NCBI RefSeq assembly: GCF_018916875.1
Contig: NZ_JAHLNO010000019.1
Span: 248,001 to 312,000 of the forward strand
Direction: 5' to 3'
Source: Virgibacillus proomii
Lineage (GTDB): Bacteria; Bacillota; Bacilli; Bacillales; Amphibacillaceae
DNA length: 64,000 nucleotides
The translations under genes and the position numbers were made by a program. The notes below the pieces were generated by a model. It saw nothing but the letters and a program-made list of their open reading frames with translations, searched no databases and was not told where the DNA came from. This document shows positions 1 to 9,058 of the stretch, one piece after another; the stretch's first letter is position 1, and the number at the start of each line of letters is the position of its first letter.

Positions 1-79
1 AAAATATTTCCATTTATATAATATGAATTCAAGGAGAATGAAAGGGGTTTCTTATACATTCATAAGGGGAGTGATTTTT

Positions 80-650
80 TTGTTTAAAAAAGGTTCGTCT
101 TAGTTTTGTGTTTTTCTTTTATCTTTTTGTTTTCTCAGTTGGATGTTACTACTGTAGATGCTGCTGCTAAAAATGTTAAGAAAGAAGATTTACAAAAGAC
201 TGCTGATTTCGAACCTGATTTTGAGAGTGAATTTAAGAAGTTTGATTCATACTTAAGAGATGGAATTGAACTCAAGAAGAAAGAAAAGAATGGTGAAAAT
301 GTTGTTACACCACAATTTAATAAAGTTCGATACAGGTTTTTACAATTGTTAAATTAGCAAAAGGGCAATCTAATTTAAAAACAAATGGAAAAAAGATTAT
401 GGCCAGTGGTTCAACTAAGGGATTAAAATTAACTACAGTTACTTCAGCGACAAATTCCATTAAGAATATGACTACAAACAAAATCGCAAAAGGAAAGAAA
501 AAAATAGCTATAGGAAAACGTACAGCTAAATCAAGTTCAAGTTTAAAAGCCACAAAAAAACGAAACGGAAACAATTCTTTAACAATACACACTGCTACTA
601 ATCAAGGGGTATTATATAAAAGGACTACTTCGACTTTTTCAATCTATTAA
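80..650 (+). pseudogene. frameshifted small secreted protein (hypothetical)
   Basis: No family recognised. A purine-rich GGGGAG stretch precedes a TTG near 80, and a hydrophobic signal-peptide-like stretch follows, but it is spread over more than one frame. One frame is open from 106 to 357 and is rich in Lys, Glu and Asp. Near position 325 it shifts into the frame running to 650, which continues a basic Ser/Thr/Lys-rich chain (VFTIVKLAKGQSNLK onward). Joining both parts gives roughly 180 residues. Either the gene is decayed or the sequence has errors. No function is proposed. Confidence 0.35.
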
Positions 651-744
651 AATTTTAACATTGGATTTTGAAATAGTATATATTATTTTAGTTAACTAAT
701 ATATTTATGAAATTCCTTTTTCCAATTAATTAAAAGGAGAGTTT

Positions 745-1742
745 ATGAAACAATTATTAATTATAATGTCATTTTCTTTTTTTCTAGTAAGTTGTAGTAT
801 AAAAGATTTAGAAGAAAATGAAAGTGTTGTTATAGATAAAGAACAAAAAAATATATTTCAGGTGACGGAAGAGTTTGCTTATTTAGAGGCTTCATCTGAG
901 GTAGTAGATAATTCAAGTGATTTTGATTTTGCTGTTGTATTTGAACCTGATGAAAAACAAGAAGAAGAATATAACGGAATGCAAGATGATTTCACTTATA
1001 TTAAGTTAGATGAAGAAGATGAGTATGTAAAAGGTACAGTAATTGTAGAAAATAAAACAAAAGAAGCTGTTAAGTTGGAAAATATATTTTTTCAAGGGAA
1101 TGATAAACAGGATATTTTCTTGGAAGGTAAAATTTATAATGAGGTTCACACAATTACTCCTCCAAATAAAACTACTAAATTAAAGGTTGAAATTCCTTTT
1201 AATATAGAAAAGGATAAGGAAATTAGTTTCTTTCCAAAAAAAGAAGATGAGTTAAACACTAATTTATTAAGGTTTTTTGTAACAAATGAAGCAGAAGGAT
1301 ATAATAAAAAGCATGTAAAAACCGAGACCTTTAATATTAAAGAGGAAGATTATGAGAAGTATGATTTATTACCTACTATTGATATTTTAAATAATGATGA
1401 AAACCTAATAGATATTGATAGTGGTGACAATGATTTTAGTAAAATTAGGATCAATAAGACTTTATATGATATTAATTTAGACATAGTAATTTTAAATTCA
1501 AAAGGAGAAAAAATCTTAATGAAAATGATATTTTTGTTAAGGAGAAACATGAAAAAATAATTTCATTACCTAAGAATGTTGTAGCTGAAATTAAAAAAGA
1601 TGAAAGTTATTTAATCTATTTTAATAATAGATCAGAAGAAATTTTATATGATTTTATAGCTGCGGATGAGAAAATCAAACCATATCCTACAAGTTATCAA
1701 TCTATTATTGAATTAAATAATAAACCGTCTAAAAATAAGTGA
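745..1742 (+). pseudogene. lipoprotein, frameshifted near its C-terminus
   Basis: The start ATG follows an AAAGGAGAG ribosome site. The first 17 residues form a lipoprotein signal with lipobox LVSC, so the mature protein would be a lipid-anchored, very acidic surface protein. The uninterrupted frame stops at 1560 (271 residues). At the A-run near 1508-1513 a one-base shift opens a continuation with the same acidic/Lys-rich style (ENDIFVKEKHEKIISLPKNV onward) to a TGA at 1740-1742. The repaired product would be about 332 residues. The homopolymer position means a sequencing error is as likely as a real mutation. No domain was recognised. Confidence 0.6.
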
Positions 1743-1845
1743 TTATTTTTGGGGTAAATAAATGAATGCTATTTACTCGAGTACTAAGATCTCTAGTGCT
1801 CATTTTTTGTTTCCTTTTGAAAAAAGAAAGGTCTTTCCTATAGTG

Positions 1846-1880
1846 GAAAAAAGGATTGGTACAAAAGCCAATCCTTTTTA
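1846..1880. terminator. bidirectional rho-independent terminator
   Basis: AAGGATTGG (1851-1859) pairs with CCAATCCTT (1868-1876) around an 8-base loop. It is flanked by an A-run on the left and a T-run on the right, so it can stop transcripts from both sides. It lies between the convergent lipoprotein gene and the small membrane-protein gene. Confidence 0.7.
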
Positions 1881-2015
1881 ATTAGTCTTATCTTTATCGT
1901 GGTGTTTTAAAGCCAACCTTGTGGAATAGTACACAACGATACCAATAACAAGTAGGTTAATAATCCATCCGAAGAGTCCAAACCCTGCGAAAAAAGGTCC
2001 ATATCCGCCCATCAT
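1878..2015 (-). CDS. small single-pass membrane protein, 45 aa
   Basis: Begins ATG-ATG with a GGGGTGAGG ribosome site 5-8 bases upstream. The N-terminus is Gly/Phe-rich (MMGGYGPFF), then comes one hydrophobic segment (residues about 11-33) and a short basic His/Lys/Asp tail. Its stop overlaps the terminator. It follows the secreted-protein gene at 2034 on the same strand by under 20 bases, so the two are probably co-transcribed. No function can be assigned. It resembles other short envelope-stress or metal-response membrane peptides only in general layout. Confidence 0.6.
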   Translation of the reverse strand: MMGGYGPFFAGFGLFGWIINLLVIGIVVYYSTRLALKHHDKDKTN

Positions 2016-2033
2016 GCGTGCCTCACCCCTTTT

Positions 2034-2270
2034 TTATTCGTTAGGTCTATCAAATTCCTTTTGGGGACCTCTGTTAAATTGACCGTTTCCATGACAGAAA
2101 TTAAACATTGCTTCATAATCTTCATTAGAGAAATTTGGATGCATTTTTTCCATATAAGGTCTTATCTCATTAAAGAATTGGTTATTCTCATTTGTGTCGG
2201 CAAACGTGTAAGTTGCTGCACCTCCAATGATTACTGCACCTGCTAGGATACCAATTATCATTTTTTTCAT
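2034..2270 (-). CDS. small secreted protein, 78 aa
   Basis: The chosen ATG at 2270 has AAAGGAG nine bases upstream; upstream in-frame ATGs lack such a site. Residues 1-23 are a signal peptide (MKKMIIGILAGAVIIGGAAT, then YTFA). The mature part is short, with an acidic helix-like stretch (NFSNEDYEAMFNFCHG) and a single Cys followed by His. I recognise no family with certainty; small proteins of this build are common beside two-component systems in Bacillaceae. It is divergent from the response regulator at 3121, separated by a repeat array, so a regulatory link is possible but unproven. Confidence 0.65.
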   Translation of the reverse strand: MKKMIIGILAGAVIIGGAATYTFADTNENNQFFNEIRPYMEKMHPNFSNEDYEAMFNFCHGNGQFNRGPQKEFDRPNE

Positions 2271-2545
2271 TTTCTCCAACTCCTTTCTTTTGATCATCTT
2301 TATCATATCGAATTGCTTTGAGGAACCTATGAAGAACTTATGTAGAAGTTGTGAAGATGTATTTTTCCACTTCATCGCATGGTATCATGAATAATAGTTA
2401 AGAATATATAAAAAAACACGCATCTAAAAATATGTTTAGTAAGTAATGTTTCTTCCATTTAAGGCTATTAAAAAGCCGGTTAAATAAACCGCTTTGCCTT
2501 ATTGTTAATATCTTCTGAAGTACAACTGGTTATGCATATAAAAAT

Positions 2546-3044
2546 TTTATTCCGCATCTAAAGTACCGTAAGGACTCCTGCTTCATGGGAGATAAAGGCA
2601 TCTAAATGCTTAATTTATTCGGGACAACAGGACAGATAAGCTACGGCAGCAATACATCGCACGCAGAAAAAGCGTTCTTCTTTTTCAAGGACAAGAAAAG
2701 CTACGTCAGCGACACATCGCACGCAGAAAAAGCGTTCTTCTTTTTCAAGGACAAGGAAAGCTACGTCAGCGACGCATCGCACGCAGAAAAAGCGTATTTC
2801 TTTTTCAAGGACAAGGAAAGCTACGTCAGCGACGCATCGCACGCAGAAAAAGCGTATTTCTTTTTCAAGGACAAGGAAAGCTACGTAAGCGACACATCGC
2901 ACGCAGAAAAAGCGTATTTCTTTTTCAAGGACAAGGAAAGCTACGTAAGCGACGCATCGCACGCAGAAAAAGTGTTCTTCTTTTTCAAGGACAAGAAGAG
3001 CTTTGGATGAAGGAAAAACACCACTGAATGAATTTCACTTTTAT
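2546..3044 (+). repeat. composite element: family-A-like ends enclosing six 60-bp tandem repeats
   Basis: The left end (TTTATTCCGCATCTAAAG) and right end (CACTGAATGAATTTCACTTT) match diverged family A ends. Between them, six consecutive 60-bp units run from 2641 to 3000. Each carries the words ACATCGCACGCAGAAAAAGC and CTTTTTCAAGGACAAG. The unit length is a multiple of three, so both strands stay open (134 codons forward, 115 reverse), but there is no convincing ribosome site. I treat the open frames as a by-product. Related units occur at 47.8 kb and 58.7 kb. Confidence 0.85.
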
Positions 3045-3120
3045 AAAAAGGTACGTAGACATTTTAAACGGTTTCTGCTTTTAGATTTTATAGTAATTCA
3101 TTGAAGGGGAGAGGGTAACG

Positions 3121-3834
3121 GTGACAAAAGTATTGATTGTTGACGACGAAGAAGTTATTCGTGAAGTGTTAGCAGCTTATTTTGAAAAAGAGGGCTGGAA
3201 CATTATATTTGCAACAAATGGATTAGAAGCTTTAAAACAAATAAAGGAAGAAAATCCCAATATTATTATTCTTGATTTAATGTTGCCGGATATTTCAGGA
3301 GAAGAGGTTTGCAGATTAACAAGAAAAGATAACGATGTTCCAATCATTATGCTTACAGCTAAATCTGCAGAGGATGATATCATAAATGGAATCGTCATCG
3401 GAGCAGATGATTATGTAACCAAACCATTTAGTCCAAGAGAAGTAGTTGTCCGTGCTAAAGGATTGTTGCGACGAGTGAAGAAATCAATAAGTAATCGTAG
3501 GCTCAGCTTTAATAATCAACAATTAGTTATCGATCATTTAAAAAAAGAAGTTCGTTTTAATGATCAACTCATTTCACTAACTCCGAATGAATATAAAATA
3601 TTAGTAACCATGGCAAGTTATCCGGGCAGAGTGTATAGCCGAGGTGATTTATTAGTTAAGATTCAAGAGGATGAAAACTATTTTGAAGGTTATGAGCGAA
3701 GTATTGATACGCATATTAAAAATTTGCGAAAAAAGGTGGAAACAGATTCTCGACAACCCGTGTTTATTTTGACTGTATTTGGAATGGGATATAAGTTTGG
3801 AGGAAAGCCGGATGAGGCTAACACTTCGTACTAA
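3121..3834 (+). CDS. OmpR/PhoB-family response regulator
   Basis: Two-component response regulator, 237 aa, GTG start after GGGAGAGG. The receiver domain (about 1-115) has the acidic pair D8/D9, phosphoacceptor D52 in LDLMLPD, and the Lys of VTKPF. A winged-helix DNA-binding domain (about 135-230) has the typical LTPNEYKILVTMAS and RSIDTHIKNLRKKVE segments. Its 3' end overlaps the histidine-kinase gene, so they form one operon and presumably a cognate pair. The target genes are unknown; the divergent secreted protein at 2270 is a candidate. Confidence 0.93.
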   Translation: MTKVLIVDDEEVIREVLAAYFEKEGWNIIFATNGLEALKQIKEENPNIIILDLMLPDISGEEVCRLTRKDNDVPIIMLTAKSAEDDIINGIVIGADDYVTKPFSPREVVVRAKGLLRRVKKSISNRRLSFNNQQLVIDHLKKEVRFNDQLISLTPNEYKILVTMASYPGRVYSRGDLLVKIQEDENYFEGYERSIDTHIKNLRKKVETDSRQPVFILTVFGMGYKFGGKPDEANTSY

Positions 3835-5182
3835 GATCTTTATCTATTTATTAATTGTTTCCCTAAGTGGGGTGTTTTTAACAAGCCTTTCCATATTTTT
3901 TGGTGTTGAAAATCAATTTTCTAGCTATTTAGAGGAAAGCAGAAAAGAAAGGATATCTTTAATAGAAGAAGAAATTACTAAAACATATCAACAAACGAGA
4001 AGATTATTGAGTGACCAAGCAAGTAGTATGCTGCATAATCAAGCAATGACAGAAAACCTATATTATAAAATCGTTGATAAAAATGGAAATGTCATTGCAG
4101 ATACAACAATGATGCAACGGATGATGCACCGAATGCATGGTTATTCCCAATCAGAAGCCGTCGATTTCGAATCAAGTTCACATACGATAAAATTAGGAAA
4201 TGAAATAATTGGTGAACTGGAAGTCGTTTATCCCGTAGAATTGGTTGGTGAGGATTTTACATTTTTGAAATCAATCAAACAAAATATTCTCATTGCTGTT
4301 ATTGTTATTTTACTCTTGTCCATTTTATTTAGTTTTTTATTTTCCAGACGGTTAACTGCTGGCTTTATACGTTTAACTAAAGCCATTCAGGAGTTAAAAC
4401 GACATAAACGGGTAAATGTCCCTGTAAAGGATTTAACTATTGAAATGCAACAGCTTGGAGAGTCATTTAATGAGTTAGCTACATCACTTGCTAAGGAAGA
4501 AAAATTAAGAAAACAATTTACAGCTGATTTTGCACATGAACTAAGAACGCCGTTAGCAACATTACGCAGTCAACTGGAAGCTTATCAGGATGGGATTTGG
4601 GAGCCTACTCCGGAACGGCTTGAAAAAAGTCATCATGAATTAATGCGCTTAGTTCGCTTAGTTAATGAATTGGAAAAGCTGATTGCAGTGGAAAATCCAC
4701 AAAAAAAATTAAACTTTACTACATTGGAAGCTGGAAAACTAATAAGCTTATTAGCGGATCAATTTAGTCCACTATTTCAGGAGAAAAACGTGACTTTAGA
4801 AGTAATCTCTCCTCAAGAGTCGAAATATTTTAAAGGGGATCATGATCGGGTTATCCAAATCTTAACAAATCTTGTTAATAATGCATTGCAATATACACCT
4901 GCTGGTAAAAAGGTATCTATTTTTGTAGAAGATTGCCATGGTTATGTCTGCTTTGTTATGAAAGATGAAGGCATTGGAATAAAAGAAGAAGATCTGCCCT
5001 TTTTATTTGAAAGATTCTATCGTGGTGATAAATCAAGAGCGACGAAAACAGGTGGAATTGGAATTGGATTGTCGATTGTAAAGGCGTTGGTAGACGCACA
5101 TCAGGGAACCATTCATTTTGAAAGTGAGGTTGGGCATGGTACAACTGTTACAGTTTGTTTTTTAAAAAATGGAACAAATTAA
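3812..5182 (+). CDS. sensor histidine kinase with Met/His-rich extracytoplasmic segment
   Basis: The start ATG at 3812 has GGAGG about 10 bases upstream and lies inside the end of the regulator gene (23-base overlap), suggesting translational coupling. Layout of the 456 residues: TM1 near the N-terminus, an extracytoplasmic domain, TM2 (IAVIVILLLSILFSFLFS), HAMP, HisKA with FAHELRTPLA (phospho-acceptor His), and HATPase with N-box NLVNNALQY and G-boxes DEGIGI and GGIGIGLSIV. The architecture is BaeS-like. The sensor region contains a MMQRMMHRMHGY cluster, which could bind a soft metal, but no metal genes are adjacent. The signal is unknown. Confidence 0.92.
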   Translation: MRLTLRTKIFIYLLIVSLSGVFLTSLSIFFGVENQFSSYLEESRKERISLIEEEITKTYQQTRRLLSDQASSMLHNQAMTENLYYKIVDKNGNVIADTTMMQRMMHRMHGYSQSEAVDFESSSHTIKLGNEIIGELEVVYPVELVGEDFTFLKSIKQNILIAVIVILLLSILFSFLFSRRLTAGFIRLTKAIQELKRHKRVNVPVKDLTIEMQQLGESFNELATSLAKEEKLRKQFTADFAHELRTPLATLRSQLEAYQDGIWEPTPERLEKSHHELMRLVRLVNELEKLIAVENPQKKLNFTTLEAGKLISLLADQFSPLFQEKNVTLEVISPQESKYFKGDHDRVIQILTNLVNNALQYTPAGKKVSIFVEDCHGYVCFVMKDEGIGIKEEDLPFLFERFYRGDKSRATKTGGIGIGLSIVKALVDAHQGTIHFESEVGHGTTVTVCFLKNGTN

Positions 5183-5318
5183 GTTAGCTAGCTGACCAAG
5201 TAGTATATGCACGAACTGCAATTTTGCCAAGAACCAATCTTCAACAACAAGAATTGGTATAAAATTGTTATACTAGGCAAAGGGAAGTTTAACCAGTTTT
5301 TAGCAATCTATTTTCTTG

Positions 5319-5409
5319 TACTATAGGAAAGTATAAAATTTTATGGTTTATAGTATAAGAAAAACTACAGCTTTCGCTAAAGACTTGGCGACAAGCCAAG
5401 TTTTTCTAA
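5319..5409 (+). repeat. family B dispersed repeat, copy B1
   Basis: About 90 bp. The left part is ACTATAGGAAAGTATAAAAT followed by a TTTATAGT partner. The right part has the hairpin ACTTGGCGACAAGCCAAGT and ends TTTTTCTAA. It lies in the 440-bp gap between the histidine kinase and the DUF4064 gene; I see nothing else convincing in that gap. Confidence 0.85.
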
Positions 5410-5624
5410 GAAGTAAGTCTTTTTAGGATAAGTGTTTTATCAACAGGAGTAGATACAGGGTCAATTGCCGGTATAAGCCTGATTGTATCAATTTAAGTAA
5501 TCAAATAGAGGGATAATCTTCCCATTGACGACAACTTCACTTTGTAAATGAAGTGTGAGACAATTTATTTTTCTGTACGTATTTATCTAACAAATAAAAA
5601 CGTTAAAGTAGGGAGTTAAAGTAA

Positions 5625-6026
5625 ATGAATCGAAAAATTGAGTATATATTAGGAATTGTTGGTTTTTCAATGGATGCATTAGTGGCCATTATGGGTGGAG
5701 TTTTTCTACTTATACTTCATAGTGGGGTAGATTTTCTAAAAGACGCTATTGACCCAACGGAATATGGGGCGCTTTCTGATTTTTTCCCCGTATTTATTAA
5801 TTTATTGTGGATTCCTATTCTTGGGTGTGTCATCAGCTTTATTTTAGGATTAATTGCAGTAGTAAATATAAAAAAGAATCCAAAAGTTGCTGGAGGTTTT
5901 TTAATAGCAGCTGCGATAATTAGTAGTTGGTTGTTGTTCTCTGGGTTTTTCTTCCAATCCGCTTTATATTTAATTGCCGGTATTATGTGCTTTGTACGAA
6001 AACCAGAAGATAGTGCTATGCAATAA
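5625..6026 (+). CDS. DUF4064-type membrane protein
   Basis: 133 aa with four hydrophobic segments and the paired-helix layout of DUF4064 proteins (MNRKIEYILGIVGFSMDAL at the start; a soluble loop IDPTEYGALSDFF between helices 1 and 2). Function is unknown for the family. AGGGAG precedes the ATG. The TAA stop (6024-6026) lies within the ATAAA boundary pentamer of repeat A1, so the insertion has fixed the end of this gene. The C-terminus RKPEDSAMQ may be slightly altered from the ancestral one. Confidence 0.7.
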   Translation: MNRKIEYILGIVGFSMDALVAIMGGVFLLILHSGVDFLKDAIDPTEYGALSDFFPVFINLLWIPILGCVISFILGLIAVVNIKKNPKVAGGFLIAAAIISSWLLFSGFFFQSALYLIAGIMCFVRKPEDSAMQ

Positions 6027-6211
6027 AGTGAAACTTCATTCAGTAGGAGTTTTCTTCCATTTCCTACTGAATGTTAGTACCTAGAAGGGTATGACCTAAA
6101 GGCCCTTGAAAGAATCGGGCATTTAGGTGCCGTTTTCTCCCACTTAGACCCTTTTGTACCAACTCAAGCTCTTGAAGTGGGAGTCTTACGGCACCTTACA
6201 TACGGGATAAA
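6023..6211 (-). repeat. family A element, copy A1
   Basis: Full-length (189 bp with both pentamers), minus orientation (ATAAAGTGAAAC at left, GGGATAAA at right). It contains the terminal hairpin CATTCAGTAGGA/TCCTACTGAATG, the central AAGGGTATGACC...GGCCCTT hairpin and the long TAGGTGCCG...CGGCACCTTA stem. It follows the DUF4064 gene directly. Confidence 0.92.
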
Positions 6212-6344
6212 CTAAAAATCGAGAGAATAGAGTAGATTATCCCTTCTTAAATGTAGCTGCCAGAGGATTGAAAATAAAAAGGGTTACTTACAAAAACACC
6301 CTAGAAGTATCTTACTCTAACTTCTGGGGAAATGAGGGTTACTG

Positions 6345-6932
6345 TTATCTTGGATAGGCATAGATAACGTAGCGATCTGGTGCATCACCGATATAGGAAA
6401 ATGGATAGCATGTAGATACGGTTAATACTTCATCCTTTCGATCAGGATCAACGACTGTTGTATCATCTGCAGATATAATTTTATGATCCTGAATGGTATA
6501 AACAAATGTACCATGTTTCATTTTTACATGGAACTCATCTCCATCTTCTAACTGATCAAATTTTCTAAAAACTGTATCTCGATGACCGGATAGTAAGATT
6601 TGTTTATTTTCTCCTGGAAAACCTGTACCGGTGTAATGTCCAACTCCCTGAGCCAATTCTTCTTCATCCACACCTTCTACGATTGGGACTTCACGATCAA
6701 GTTTTGGAATATATAAAATGCCAATCGTATCTCCTGTTTTCAATTGGTCATAATTAAATTTTTTGACATTTTCTACTTCTTTAACAACAGTGTTCGAAAC
6801 AAATGATTTAGCTTCATCCATCCGTTCACTTTCCATTGCTTTAAAGTTATATAATTGAAATCCGCCATAGCCAAGAATCGCTATTCCACAAATAATTAAC
6901 ACGATTGAAAATGCCCGAAGCATACGATTCAC
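6345..6932 (-). CDS. class D sortase
   Basis: Membrane-anchored cysteine transpeptidase of 195 aa that would link sorting-signal proteins to peptidoglycan. One N-terminal TM helix (about 7-26) is followed by an extracellular sortase beta-barrel. The catalytic triad is visible: H117 in LSGHRDTVF, C175 in STCYPF and R187 in DRYVIYA. The length and the ILYIPKLDREVPIVEG start of the barrel fit class D. No LPXTG-type substrate is encoded nearby. The gene stands alone between two family A copies in the same orientation (A1, A2). Family assignment is secure; substrate unknown. Confidence 0.92.
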   Translation of the reverse strand: MNRMLRAFSIVLIICGIAILGYGGFQLYNFKAMESERMDEAKSFVSNTVVKEVENVKKFNYDQLKTGDTIGILYIPKLDREVPIVEGVDEEELAQGVGHYTGTGFPGENKQILLSGHRDTVFRKFDQLEDGDEFHVKMKHGTFVYTIQDHKIISADDTTVVDPDRKDEVLTVSTCYPFSYIGDAPDRYVIYAYPR

Positions 6933-6978
6933 CTCAGCCTATTTATTTATCATTTTTATTCTTACTTTCCACAATATA

Positions 6979-7166
6979 ATAAAGTGAAACTTCATTCAGT
7001 AGGAGTTTTCTTCCATCTCCTACTGAATGTTAGTACCACAAGGGTATGACCTAAAGGCCCTTGAACGAATCGGGTATTTAGGTGCCGTTTTCTCTCACTT
7101 AGACCCTTTTATACCAACTCAGGCTCTTGAAGTGGGAGTCTTACGGCACCTTACATACGGGATAAA
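6979..7166 (-). repeat. family A element, copy A2
   Basis: Full-length copy, same orientation as and nearly identical to A1, bounded by ATAAA on both sides. Together A1 and A2 bracket the sortase gene as direct repeats about 950 bp apart. Confidence 0.92.
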
Positions 7167-7204
7167 AAAATACTTAACAGGATGTTCAAAAAGCCCTATC
7201 TTGT

Positions 7205-7294
7205 ACTGTAGGAAAGTATAAAACTTTATGGTTTATAGTATAAGAAAAACTACAGCTTTCGCCATAAAGACTTGGCGATAAGCCTAGTTTTTCT
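7205..7294 (+). repeat. family B repeat, copy B2
   Basis: Same sequence pattern as B1, with the CTTTCGCCATAAAGACTTGG variant (CAT insertion). It lies between the words GTTCAAAAAG (7185) and TTTTTGAACA (7298), which form an inverted repeat around it. This may be the remains of a short element into which B2 inserted. Confidence 0.8.
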
Positions 7295-7387
7295 AATTTT
7301 TGAACACGCAATTATATGTTTTCGGCTAGTGATGACATAAAAAATATGTAGCTTCTAAGTAGTTGTAATTAAACCATGTTTACGGAT

Positions 7388-8551
7388 CTAGAATAATTGA
7401 CTCTTCTCCATTTGTTTAACGACTTTTGTAAGCATTTCCTCCGGTTGAACTAAACCAATACGTACATAGCCTTCTCCTGACTTTCCAAAAGCGTTGCCTG
7501 GTATCACGACAACTCCAGCATCGTCTATGAGTCGATACGTAAATTCTGTAGATGTAAATGGTTCCGGTACCTTTGCCCAAATAAACATGGACGCCTTTGG
7601 GGGATCGACTTTCCATCCTAATTCACTAAAACCTTGAATTAAAATATCCCTGCGCTTTTTATAGACGGATCTTAATGTTTGACAAAAATCTGCACCATGT
7701 TTTAATGCGGAGATAGCGGTTTTTTGAATAGGAAGAAATACTCCAAAGTCAATATTTGATTTTAACCGTTTCAATCCATCTATAATTTCAGCATTGCCTA
7801 CAATATAACCAATTCTACAACCAGCCATGTTAAAGCTTTTGGAAAAGGAATTAAACTCTACGCCAACTTCTTTTGCTCCATCGATTGATAAGAAGCTAAT
7901 TGGTTTTTCTTCATAATAGAGTTCAGAATAAGCAAAATCATGAAGAACGCAAATTTCGTATTTTTTGGCAAACTTAACTACCTCTTCAAAAAACTCTTTT
8001 GTAGCAATAGCAGGTACAGGGTTGCCTGGAAAATTCAATATCATCATCTTGGCTTTTTTTCTAATTTCGCCAGGGATGGCTTCTAAGTCAGGCAAGAAAT
8101 TATTTTCTTCCTTTAGTGGCATGGAATATGGCGTTGCATTAGCTAAAGAAACCCCAGTTTGATAGGCAGTATACCCAGGGTCAGGTAAAAGAATAATATC
8201 ACCCGGGTTAGTAAGAACCATTGGTAAATGCACAAGTCCATCTTGTGAGCCCATTACCATTAAGGTTTCTGTTTCTGTATGAATAGGTGCTGCATATTGT
8301 TCGGTATAGTAAGCTGCAATCATTTCGTGTAATTCATCAATACCGGTTAATGTATAGCCATATTGTGCAGGATCTTGAACATTTTTTGTCATTTCGTCTA
8401 TTACGAACTGGGCAGGGGGTAAGTCTGGACTTCCCACACTTAAATCAATCATTTCCAACCCTTCTTGCATTTTTTTCTTTTTGTAAGCAGATAGCTCATT
8501 GAAAATGGAAGTTTGAAAATAAGCCATTTTATTAGCTAGCCTTATACTCAT
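7388..8551 (-). CDS. class I/II PLP-dependent aminotransferase (LL-diaminopimelate aminotransferase-like)
   Basis: 387 aa, ATG start after GAGGTGATTATAT. Fold-type I aminotransferase. N-terminal substrate segment DLSVGSPDLPPAQFV, cofactor-binding LPDPGYTAYQTG, NFPGNPV and the Asp of HDFAYSELY. The PLP Schiff-base Lys is in NSFSKSFNMAGCRIGY. Overall pattern is closest to aminotransferases annotated as LL-DAP aminotransferase or aspartate/alanine-type; substrate is not decided by sequence alone. It is a single gene transcribed toward B2, so no operon context helps. Confidence 0.85.
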   Translation of the reverse strand: MSIRLANKMAYFQTSIFNELSAYKKKKMQEGLEMIDLSVGSPDLPPAQFVIDEMTKNVQDPAQYGYTLTGIDELHEMIAAYYTEQYAAPIHTETETLMVMGSQDGLVHLPMVLTNPGDIILLPDPGYTAYQTGVSLANATPYSMPLKEENNFLPDLEAIPGEIRKKAKMMILNFPGNPVPAIATKEFFEEVVKFAKKYEICVLHDFAYSELYYEEKPISFLSIDGAKEVGVEFNSFSKSFNMAGCRIGYIVGNAEIIDGLKRLKSNIDFGVFLPIQKTAISALKHGADFCQTLRSVYKKRRDILIQGFSELGWKVDPPKASMFIWAKVPEPFTSTEFTYRLIDDAGVVVIPGNAFGKSGEGYVRIGLVQPEEMLTKVVKQMEKSQLF

Positions 8552-8880
8552 ATATAATCACCTCATAGTTGACTATCCAAAAATGGAGATTAGTATGATT
8601 ATACCATTCTTATAAAAGATAGTGGTTAATTTCAGAAAATTTTTAACAAGCAATTTAAATTTGCAAGCTTTTAACTTAGTTATTTTAATGCATAATAAGA
8701 GAAATAATAAATAGGGCAAAAGACTTATTGATAAAAGGATTTTGAAAGACTTTATGACCAGAATAAGAATAAGTAGATTTAGCCTGCATTAATTAATTTA
8801 TCCCGTGCTTAAAGTTACTATGCTCTTCTTACACACTAGCACTCATGTGTTTTTTAGTTTAAAATTTTTAGAAAATTAAC

Positions 8881-8909
8881 TTGACAGTCAAATAAAGAAT
8901 AATTAGAAT
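8881..8909 (+). promoter_or_regulatory. sigma-A promoter of the TetR-led acyl-CoA operon
   Basis: TTGACA (8881-8886), a 17-base spacer, then TAGAAT (8904-8909). Transcription would start near 8916, just before a family-A-like repeat, which therefore forms most of the 5' leader. Confidence 0.7.
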
Positions 8910-8918
8910 AATGGTAAG

Positions 8919-9058
8919 ATAAAGTGAAACTTGCCATGAGAAACTTATGGTTAGATAAACCAATCGGACATTTGACTTTCAGTTTCCTCCACCTAGACTT
9001 CTTAGATCCTCTTACTTCACTAGGTGGAGGATCTACTGCCAGTTAGATGTGGGATAAA
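8919..9058 (-). repeat. diverged family A element in the 5' leader
   Basis: Keeps the boundary words ATAAAGTGAAAC and GGGATAAA and both pentamers, but the interior differs: a hairpin TCCTCCACCTAG/CTAGGTGGAGGA replaces the usual left-end stem, and AAACTTATGG/CCAATCGGACATTT replaces the middle. About 140 bp. It ends about 20 bases before the TetR start codon. Confidence 0.7.

Noticed and set aside
2606-3010. 134-codon open frame across the 60-bp repeats (and 115 codons on the other strand)
   Set aside because: Openness on both strands follows from a repeat length divisible by three; no ribosome site, and the sequence is framed by mobile-element-like ends.
7027-7221. 64-codon frame within A2/B2, and similar frames at 15968, 44205 and 51025
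   Set aside because: They are readings through family A or B repeats with no coding support.
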